From Pseudomonas sp. Ga0074129 (lineage in GTDB: Bacteria; Pseudomonadota; Gammaproteobacteria; Pseudomonadales; Pseudomonadaceae), in the NCBI GenBank assembly GCA_001465025.1, contig LNDO01000058.1:1-44156 (forward strand): a DNA stretch of 44,156 bases. The letters are read 5' to 3'. Both the position numbers and the translations under genes were made by a program. This document shows positions 38,146-44,156 of this stretch, piece by piece. The notes under the pieces are model-generated. The model did no database searches, had not been told where the DNA came from, and saw nothing but the letters and a program-made list of their open reading frames with translations. Numbering within the stretch: the stretch's first letter is position 1; each line of letters begins with the position of its first letter.

Positions 38146-39402
38146 ATGTTCAGCCGTGATTTGACTCTTGCCCGTTATGACGCCGAATTGTTTGCCGCGA
38201 TGGAGCAGGAAGCCCAACGCCAGGAACATCACATCGAGCTGATCGCCTCGGAAAACTACACCAGCCCAGCGGTGATGGAAGCCCAAGGTTCGGTGCTGAC
38301 CAACAAGTACGCCGAAGGCTACCCAGGCAAGCGCTACTACGGCGGTTGCGAATACGTCGACATCGTTGAGCAGCTGGCCATCGACCGCGCCAAAGAGCTG
38401 TTCGGCGCCGATTACGCCAACGTCCAACCGCACTCCGGCAGCCAAGCCAACAGCGCGGTCTACCTGGCCCTGCTGAACGCCGGCGATACCGTGCTGGGCA
38501 TGAGCCTGGCGCACGGCGGCCACCTGACCCACGGCGCCAGCGTCAGCTTCTCCGGCAAGGTGTACAACGCCGTGCAGTACGGCATCGACACCGTCACTGG
38601 CCTGATTGACTACGACGAAGTTGAGCGCCTGGCCGTTGAGCATAAGCCGAAGATGATCATCGCCGGCTTCAGCGCTTACTCGCAGGTTCTCGATTTCCCA
38701 CGCTTCCGCGCCATCGCCGACAAAGTCGGTGCTTACCTGTTCGTCGACATGGCGCACGTAGCGGGCTTGGTAGCAGCAGGCGTGTACCCGAACCCGGTGC
38801 CGTTCGCTGACGTGGTAACCACCACCACCCACAAAACCCTGCGCGGTCCGCGTGGTGGTTTGATCTTGGCCCGCGCCAACGAAGCGCTGGAGAAGAAGTT
38901 CAACTCCGCAGTATTCCCAGGCGGACAGGGCGGCCCGCTGGAGCACGTGATTGCAGGCAAGGCCGTGTGCTTTAAAGAAGCCCTGCAACCTGAGTTCAAG
39001 GCCTACCAGCAGCAAGTCATCAAAAACGCCCAGGCCATGGCCAGTGTGTTTATTGAAAAGGGCTACGACGTAATCTCCGGCGGCACCGAGAACCACCTGT
39101 TCCTGCTCAGCCTGATCAAGCAAGACATCACCGGTAAAGACGCCGACGCCGCCCTGGGTCGCGCCTTTATCACTGTGAACAAGAACAGCGTACCGAACGA
39201 CCCACGCTCGCCGTTCGTCACCTCGGGTCTGCGTATCGGCACCCCAGCCGTCACCACCCGTGGCTTCAAGGAAGACGAATGCCGCGCACTGGCTGGTTGG
39301 ATCTGCGAGATCCTCGCCAACCTGGGCGACGAAGCCGTTGAAGCCCGCGTACGTGAGCAAGTTAAAGCGGTCTGCGCCAAGTTCCCGGTTTACGGCAACT
39401 GA
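38146..39402 (+). CDS. glyA: Serine hydroxymethyltransferase
   Basis: A 418-residue PLP enzyme that converts serine and tetrahydrofolate to glycine and methylene-tetrahydrofolate. It begins [33 protein letters not shown] is the conserved N-terminal block, and the PLP lysine is Lys230 in [14 protein letters not shown]. The ATG at 38146 follows AGGGGA; an in-frame upstream extension to 38056 is unlikely. It matches PA4602 (glyA3) in position after morA. A TAGAAT sequence at 38094 may be its -10. Confidence 0.96.
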   Translation: MFSRDLTLARYDAELFAAMEQEAQRQEHHIELIASENYTSPAVMEAQGSVLTNKYAEGYPGKRYYGGCEYVDIVEQLAIDRAKELFGADYANVQPHSGSQANSAVYLALLNAGDTVLGMSLAHGGHLTHGASVSFSGKVYNAVQYGIDTVTGLIDYDEVERLAVEHKPKMIIAGFSAYSQVLDFPRFRAIADKVGAYLFVDMAHVAGLVAAGVYPNPVPFADVVTTTTHKTLRGPRGGLILARANEALEKKFNSAVFPGGQGGPLEHVIAGKAVCFKEALQPEFKAYQQQVIKNAQAMASVFIEKGYDVISGGTENHLFLLSLIKQDITGKDADAALGRAFITVNKNSVPNDPRSPFVTSGLRIGTPAVTTRGFKEDECRALAGWICEILANLGDEAVEARVREQVKAVCAKFPVYGN

Positions 39403-39469
39403 GTGACTCGCCCAGGCACCGGCCCGTAGTGCCAGCCTGGGAAATCGCACGACCGTCCGTCTGTAATAA

Positions 39470-39500
39470 AATGCCCGCATTGAGAGATGCGGGCATTTTT
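39470..39500 (+). terminator. glyA intrinsic terminator
   Basis: AATGCCCGCAT (39470-39480) pairs with ATGCGGGCATT (39487-39497), followed by TTTTT. Confidence 0.92.
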
Positions 39501-39686
39501 ATTCCCCCCAAATACTCAAGGTGCAATGCCTTGGTGCCTGTTTGCAAGGCCGCCACCCGCCCATTGAGTGACGCCAAATTTCCTCCGTACGCCCCGCACT
39601 CATTGACGCCCAACCCTTGACGCAGAGCGCTTTAAACGGCGCAGCACGCTTGCTCTGAGGCGCTGTCACAGCGACTGCAGCGGGCT

Positions 39687-39721
39687 CTTAAAGCCATGCG
39701 CATCCGTGTATTGGCTTTAAG
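39687..39721. promoter_or_regulatory. Dyad upstream of the RTX gene
   Basis: CTTAAAGCCA (39687-39696) and TGGCTTTAAG (39712-39721) form a perfect 10-bp dyad with a 15-base centre, 33 bases before the RTX start codon. A regulator site or 5' leader hairpin is possible. Confidence 0.4.
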
Positions 39722-39754
39722 GCGCCGCTCACAGCAGCTGGCGGAGGAGACTGC

Positions 39755-42700
39755 ATGTTTTCCATGGCAAATGGCACCGACGACGCACTACTGGCACTCG
39801 AAGGCAGCAGCGGCAATGACAACCTAATTGGCACCTCAGACGATGAGCTGTTACGCGGCCAGGCCGGCGACGACAAGCTCAACGGCGGTGCCGGCAACGA
39901 TGTTCTGGTAGGCGGTGCGGGCCGCGATACGCTCACCGGCGGTGACGGCGCAGACACCTTCCGCTTTAGCGAACTGGCGGACAGCTACCGCACCAGCAGC
40001 ACCTTGCACGCCGACCTGATCACCGATTTCGACGGCGCACTCGATCGCCTCGACCTTTCCGGCCTCGGCTTCAGCGCATTGGGCAACGGTTACAACGGCA
40101 CCCTGCTGCTCAGTTACAGCAGCACCAGCGACCGCACCTACCTGAAATCCTTCGAGGCCGACGCCAGCGGCAACCGCTTCGAACTGGCCCTCCATGGTAA
40201 CCAGCTGACGGCTCTCAACCCCACCAACATCCTGTTTAGCGCCAACGCCTTGGCCAACAACGCGCCCGCGCTCAGCGAGCCCTTGCTGGATCAGAGTCTC
40301 AGTGAAAACACTTCGCTTACCTACGGCATCTCAACGTCCAGTTTCGCCGACGCGGATGGCGACAGCCTGAGTTACAGCGCCACCTTGAGCAGCGGCGCGG
40401 CTCTGCCGTCCTGGCTGGCCTTCAACGCCACCACCCTGACCTTCAACGGCATGCCTGGACTCGGTACGGCAGGCACCTATGAGATCAGACTAAGCGCCAG
40501 CGACGGGCGCGGCGGCACGCTCACCGACAGCTTCCTGATCAGCATCAGCGCCGCGCCAGAAGGTGAGCTGACCTTGTGGGGCAGCGAGGGCAATGACCGC
40601 CTGCTGGGCACTTCGGCGGATGAAACCCTACAAGGCATGGCCGGTATCGACACGCTTCTGGGCGGTGCTGGCAACGACCTGCTGATCGGCGGCGGCGGGC
40701 GCGACAGCCTTACCGGCGGCGACGGCGCGGACACCTTTCGTTTCAGCGAACTGCAGGACAGTTACCGTAACGGCAGCCTGAATAACGACACTATCACCGA
40801 CTTCGATGCCGCACTGGACCGCTTAGACCTCAGCGGACTTGGCTTTACCGCGTTGGGCAATGGCTACAACGGCACCCTGCTGCTCAGCTACAGCAGCGCC
40901 AGCGATCGCACCTACCTGAAATCTCTGGAGCCCGACCTCAGCGGCAACCGCTTCGAGCTAGCCTTCCAGGGCAATCACCTGAACAGCCTGACGGCCGCTA
41001 ACGTGTTTTTCGACACCTCACCGCCGCCTCCACCACCGCCTCCACCACCGCCCCCGCCGCCTCCACCGCTGCCAACTCCGCCCGGTACGGAGGGCGACGA
41101 CATACTCAACGGCAGCGGCGCTGACGAAGTACTTTCTGGCAATGCCGGCGCAGACAAGATCAATGGGGGCGCGGGCAACGATGTGCTCGACGGCGGCGCC
41201 GGCAAAGACAGCCTGACCGGCGGCGAAGGCAGCGACATCTTCCGCTTCAGCGGCGCACTCGACAGCTACCGCAATTACGGCCCCGCCGACATCAGCGCCG
41301 CCGACACCATCACCGACTTCACCTCCGGTGTGGACAAGATCGACCTTTCGGCCCTGGGCTACACCGGCCTGGGTAACGGCTACGACAACACGCTGTACTT
41401 GACCCTGAATGACACGGGCACCAAGACCTCGCTTAAATCCCGTGAGCCCGACGCAGATGGCAATAGCTTCGAGATAGCGCTGAACGGCAATCACCTGAAC
41501 AGCCTGAGCGCGGCGGACTTTATCTTCGCCGAGCCCATGCCGCAGAACACACTCTTCGTGCCCACCCTGGGCCAATCCAACGCCCGGCTACTGCGCATGT
41601 TCGCCGGCGACGAGGAGTCCGGAATCACCGAAATGGTCAGCCACCTGACGCGCTATACCGACTTCGACAAAGTGGAAAGCCTGTTCTTTGACCAGGACGC
41701 CAACCCAGTGGACATCGCCGTCGGCGGCAGCACCGTCAGCGGCCGCTCCACATCAACAGACGCAGAGAAGGCCAAGGCCTGGTGGTACAGCGACACCGAC
41801 CAACCCGGCGAAGCCCTGCTGCAGGCCGTCACCAACCTCAGCAGCCAGCTGGCAAGCCTTCTGGCCAAAGGTAGCGTGACCATGGCCATCGTCTGGGGCC
41901 AGGGTGAGGACAACGCCATGAGCTATGCCACCGCCAGCGACAAACAGGCTGAAATCGAGCTGTACAAGAGCAATACGCTGAAAGTCTTCGACTACCTGAA
42001 AACCCAGCTGGGCACCCCGGACCTGGTGTTCTACCTGATGCTGACCGGTACCTACCAAGAGGAGGCGGCCGCCTTGCGCGGTTACAGCCCCGCGGAGATT
42101 GCCGGCATAGTCGCAGGCACTGAGGCGATCCGCCAAGCCCAACTGGAATTGGCCGCCAGCCGTAGCGATATAAAAATCGCGGTGGACTACAGCGACCTGC
42201 CAATGCGCTACGACGTCGACCCGCTGACCTATTACTACGATGTCTGGCATATGACCGGCGATGCCAGTGAAATCATCGGCCAGCGCTTGGCGGACTTTAT
42301 CGCCAACGACCTGGGCTATCAGAGCGATGCCCACGACAACAACGACCCCAGCACGCTCTCGCTGTACCCCGCCAACCGGGCTCTCGGCACTGAGGGCGAC
42401 GACCTGCTGCTCGGCACGGCAGCCGCCGACACCCTCGACGGCGGCCTGGGCGCAGACCATATGCAAGGCGGCGACGGCAGCGACGTCTATCTCGTCGACA
42501 ACGTCGGCGATCAAGTTCTGGAGAACGGCACCGGCGTCGAGGACTATGACACCGTCGTGGCATCAATCAGCTGGACCCTCGGCGAGAATCTGGAAAACCT
42601 GCTGTTGGTCGGCCCGCAAGCGCTCAACGGCAGCGGCAATAGCCTCAATAACATCATCCGTGGCAATGCCGCAGACAACGTACTGGATGGCGGCGTGGGT

Positions 42701-43522
42701 GCCGACGTGCTGCTCGGCGACGTGGGCAATGACAGCTACTTTGTCGACAACGCTGGCGATCTGGTAGTGGAAGGTGCCGATGGGGGGACTGATCGGGTGT
42801 TCAGCAGCCTGACCAGCTACACCATGGCCAGTAACATCGAAATCCTCCACCTGATCGCTCCCGGCAACTCCAACGGCACCGGCAATGCACTAGATAACCT
42901 CATCTTCGCCAGCTCCGGAAATAACATCCTCAATGGCGGACTCGGCAACGACAGCCTGTCCTACGCCTATGCCGAAGCCGGCGTCAGCGTCACCCTGGTC
43001 ACGACACAAGCCCAGGCGACCGGCGGCTCCGGGCTCGACTCAGTACGCGGCTTCGAAAACCTAATAGGCAGCGACTATGACGACATTCTGGGCGGTGGCT
43101 CCGGTAATAACACTCTGCGGGGTGGAGGCGGTAACGACGTGCTTAATGGCCTGGCTGGTAACGACGTGCTCGACGGTGGCGCAGGTGCCGACTACCTGAA
43201 TGGTGGTAGCGGCGCTGATCGCTATGTGTTCAGCAAGCTCAGCGACATGCTCACGGGTGAGTTTCACGACCTGATTTATGGCTTCAAGAGCAGTGAAGGT
43301 GACCTAATTGATCTGTCGGCACTGGATGCCAATCCCTTGACCGCCGCCCACGACGCCTTCAGCTTTATCGGCAATGCTGCCTTCAGCGAGCAGGATGCCA
43401 GCGGCCAACTGCGCTTCGCCGACGGCGTGCTGTATGGCAGCACCAACGCGGGTAGTAGCGCAGAGTTTATGATCGGACTACTCGGCGCAACCACGTTTTC
43501 CGCAAGCGACCTGTACGGCTAG
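39755..43522 (+). CDS. RTX protein with alginate-epimerase-like R modules and SGNH esterase domain
   Basis: A 1,255-residue protein with no Sec signal, likely exported by a type I system. Order: R-module-like repeat 1 (17-165), a cadherin/He_PIG-type domain (168-268), R2 (275-420), 16 prolines (423-438), R3 (443-590), an SGNH/SASA esterase domain (595-850) and a C-terminal RTX array (877-1255). R modules show GGAGNDVLVGGAGRDTLTGG, DSYRT, DLITDFD and TYLKSFEAD, as in AlgE-type mannuronan C-5 epimerases. The esterase has LGQSNA (Ser608), WGQGEDNA (715-718) and DVWH (Asp829, His832). No epimerase helix is recognisable. P. syringae PsmE, which joins epimerase, R modules and deacetylase activity, is the closest precedent I know. 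GGAGGAG precedes the ATG. Substrate unproven; no secretion genes lie nearby. Confidence 0.85.
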   Translation: MFSMANGTDDALLALEGSSGNDNLIGTSDDELLRGQAGDDKLNGGAGNDVLVGGAGRDTLTGGDGADTFRFSELADSYRTSSTLHADLITDFDGALDRLDLSGLGFSALGNGYNGTLLLSYSSTSDRTYLKSFEADASGNRFELALHGNQLTALNPTNILFSANALANNAPALSEPLLDQSLSENTSLTYGISTSSFADADGDSLSYSATLSSGAALPSWLAFNATTLTFNGMPGLGTAGTYEIRLSASDGRGGTLTDSFLISISAAPEGELTLWGSEGNDRLLGTSADETLQGMAGIDTLLGGAGNDLLIGGGGRDSLTGGDGADTFRFSELQDSYRNGSLNNDTITDFDAALDRLDLSGLGFTALGNGYNGTLLLSYSSASDRTYLKSLEPDLSGNRFELAFQGNHLNSLTAANVFFDTSPPPPPPPPPPPPPPPPLPTPPGTEGDDILNGSGADEVLSGNAGADKINGGAGNDVLDGGAGKDSLTGGEGSDIFRFSGALDSYRNYGPADISAADTITDFTSGVDKIDLSALGYTGLGNGYDNTLYLTLNDTGTKTSLKSREPDADGNSFEIALNGNHLNSLSAADFIFAEPMPQNTLFVPTLGQSNARLLRMFAGDEESGITEMVSHLTRYTDFDKVESLFFDQDANPVDIAVGGSTVSGRSTSTDAEKAKAWWYSDTDQPGEALLQAVTNLSSQLASLLAKGSVTMAIVWGQGEDNAMSYATASDKQAEIELYKSNTLKVFDYLKTQLGTPDLVFYLMLTGTYQEEAAALRGYSPAEIAGIVAGTEAIRQAQLELAASRSDIKIAVDYSDLPMRYDVDPLTYYYDVWHMTGDASEIIGQRLADFIANDLGYQSDAHDNNDPSTLSLYPANRALGTEGDDLLLGTAAADTLDGGLGADHMQGGDGSDVYLVDNVGDQVLENGTGVEDYDTVVASISWTLGENLENLLLVGPQALNGSGNSLNNIIRGNAADNVLDGGVGADVLLGDVGNDSYFVDNAGDLVVEGADGGTDRVFSSLTSYTMASNIEILHLIAPGNSNGTGNALDNLIFASSGNNILNGGLGNDSLSYAYAEAGVSVTLVTTQAQATGGSGLDSVRGFENLIGSDYDDILGGGSGNNTLRGGGGNDVLNGLAGNDVLDGGAGADYLNGGSGADRYVFSKLSDMLTGEFHDLIYGFKSSEGDLIDLSALDANPLTAAHDAFSFIGNAAFSEQDASGQLRFADGVLYGSTNAGSSAEFMIGLLGATTFSASDLYG
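39830..40985. repeat. Duplicated R-module DNA within the RTX gene
   Basis: The stretches 39830-40200 and 40600-40975 are near copies: TACAACGGCACCCTGCTGCT and CGCACCTACCTGAAATC occur in both with few changes between. A third, more divergent copy lies at 41090-41520. This indicates recent internal duplication of the first two modules. Confidence 0.75.
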
Positions 43523-43672
43523 GCGCCGCTACGAGCGTTGCCGCCTGCCACTGCAGCAGCTTATTTAGCTGCCGCTTCAGTTACTATCTGCGCCAGATAT
43601 CCGCCCAGATTTAACCAGCCAGCGCCAGCAGCCTTGGCTATAGTTGATAAAACATCGCAGGAGTTTGTTTGC

Positions 43673-44047
43673 ATGAGCGAAACAGCCAATGACCGTCGGC
43701 GCTTTCAACGAATCGCCTTCGACGCACCGACCGAGATCGTGCAAGGCGATCAACGCTGGGTTGTAGAACTGCTGGATATCTCGTTGAAAGGGCTGCTGGT
43801 CAAGCGCCCCGCCAACTGGAGTGCTGACGCCGATCAGCCACTCGAAGCGGCCTTGACGCTGGCAGACGACACCCAAGTCAAGATGGATGTAGTCCTCACC
43901 CGCAATCAGGGCGATCTGCTCGGCTTTGTCTGCCGGCATATCGACCTGGACTCGATCAGTCACCTGCGCCGCCTGGTTGAACTCAACCTCGGCGACGAAA
44001 GCCTGCTGGAGCGAGAACTGGCTGCGCTCGGGCAAGAAGACGAGTAA
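43673..44047 (+). CDS. mapZ: PilZ-domain c-di-GMP receptor MapZ
   Basis: A 124-residue single-domain PilZ protein. The c-di-GMP sites are both present: RRRFQRIAF (RxxxR) and DISLKG (DxSxxG). The C-terminal helix [20 protein letters not shown] is strongly like P. aeruginosa PA4608 (MapZ), which binds the chemotaxis methyltransferase CheR1 in a c-di-GMP-dependent way. The ATG at 43673 follows AGGAG; the frame stays open upstream to 43538, but that part is not PilZ-like. It lies beside radA as in P. aeruginosa. Confidence 0.9.
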   Translation: MSETANDRRRFQRIAFDAPTEIVQGDQRWVVELLDISLKGLLVKRPANWSADADQPLEAALTLADDTQVKMDVVLTRNQGDLLGFVCRHIDLDSISHLRRLVELNLGDESLLERELAALGQEDE

Positions 44048-44051
44048 CCAG

Positions 44052-44074
44052 AAGGAGGCTTAGGCCTCCTTTCT
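44052..44074. terminator. Terminator between mapZ and radA
   Basis: AAGGAGGC and GCCTCCTT form an 8-bp stem around TTAG, followed by TTTCTC. It lies between convergent genes and probably serves mapZ. Confidence 0.65.
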
Positions 44075-44089
44075 CATCTCTGCGATCCG

Positions 44090-44156
44090 CTATTCAAACA
44101 GCGCATCCAGCGCTTGTTCCAGACGCGTCACAGCAATCACCTGTAAACCCGGCGGC
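44090..44156 (-). CDS. radA: DNA repair protein RadA, C-terminal fragment
   Basis: Only the last 21 codons are in the window, reading PPGLQVIAVTRLEQALDALF and a final Glu before TAG. This matches the end of RadA (Sms), a branch-migration and repair ATPase, and radA stands beside mapZ in P. aeruginosa. The call leans on gene order, because the fragment is short. Confidence 0.6.
   Translation of the reverse strand, partial: PPGLQVIAVTRLEQALDALFE

Larger units (their letters stand above)
39403..39754. other. Gap between glyA and the RTX gene
   Basis: 352 bases. It holds the glyA terminator (39470-39500) and a dyad at 39687-39721. I see no gene and no clear promoter for the RTX gene. Confidence 0.5.

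Noticed and set aside
38113-39480. 455-codon open frame on the minus strand
   Set aside because: Mirror of glyA, which is unmistakable.
39830-43260. Dense repeats that might suggest a CRISPR or minisatellite
   Set aside because: The repeats are in-frame RTX nonapeptides (GGxGxDxxx) of one long gene, without constant repeat and spacer lengths.

Overview
The window is chromosomal DNA of a Pseudomonas (Gammaproteobacteria). The gene order runs in step with what I recall of the P. aeruginosa PAO1 segment from fimT through radA: minor pilins, ispH-fkpB-lspA-ileS-ribF, murJ, rpsT, proB, obg, rpmA-rplU, ispB, a Lon-like protease, ettA, morA, glyA, mapZ, radA. Codon use is GC-rich almost everywhere, and two hairpin elements resemble Pseudomonas REP sequences. 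No tRNA, rRNA or CRISPR array was seen.

Layout. (1) Positions 1 to about 99 hold the end of an IS30-family element cut by the window edge. (2) 107-7562 is the type IV pilus minor-pilin operon fimT-fimU-pilV-pilW-pilX-pilY1-pilY2-pilE, clearly more AT-rich than the rest and probably an exchanged cassette. (3) 7940-13835 on the minus strand is ribF-ileS-lspA-fkpB-ispH, with REP-like hairpins inside the operon. (4) 14018-21018 holds murJ, rpsT, creA, proB, obg, the L27/L21 operon and ispB, with clear terminators and some good sigma-70 promoters. (5) 21191-22206 holds a small protein gene behind a Fur-box-like operator, a palindromic element and an FKBP isomerase. (6) 22268-25653 on the minus strand is a tightly coupled probable DNA-repair operon: DUF6482 protein, a protein with a decayed DnaQ-like domain plus a GIY-YIG nuclease, an Fe-S (6-4) photolyase-like protein and a DUF2256 zinc-ribbon peptide. 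A TTGTACA-type operator at its promoter suggests light control. (7) 25795-33440 holds a UPF0114 membrane protein, a small unknown protein between DnaA-box-like sites, a Lon-like protease, a Kef-type antiporter, a DksA/TraR-type protein and EttA. (8) 33732-44156 holds the c-di-GMP protein MorA, glyA, a 1,255-residue RTX protein, the PilZ protein MapZ and the end of radA.

The most unusual locus is the RTX protein at 39755-43522. It has three R-module-like repeats of the kind found in secreted alginate (mannuronan) C-5 epimerases, a cadherin-like domain, a run of 16 prolines, a complete SGNH/SASA-type esterase domain (Ser608, Asp829, His832) and a C-terminal RTX array, but no recognisable epimerase domain. 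It may be a type I-secreted polysaccharide esterase, possibly an alginate deacetylase. The second is the photolyase operon with its putative light-responsive operator.

Functionally, the window joins surface attachment (minor pilins, PilY1), c-di-GMP control (MorA makes or breaks it, MapZ binds it) and a possible matrix enzyme to core housekeeping in isoprenoid, ribosome, translation and cell-wall functions.
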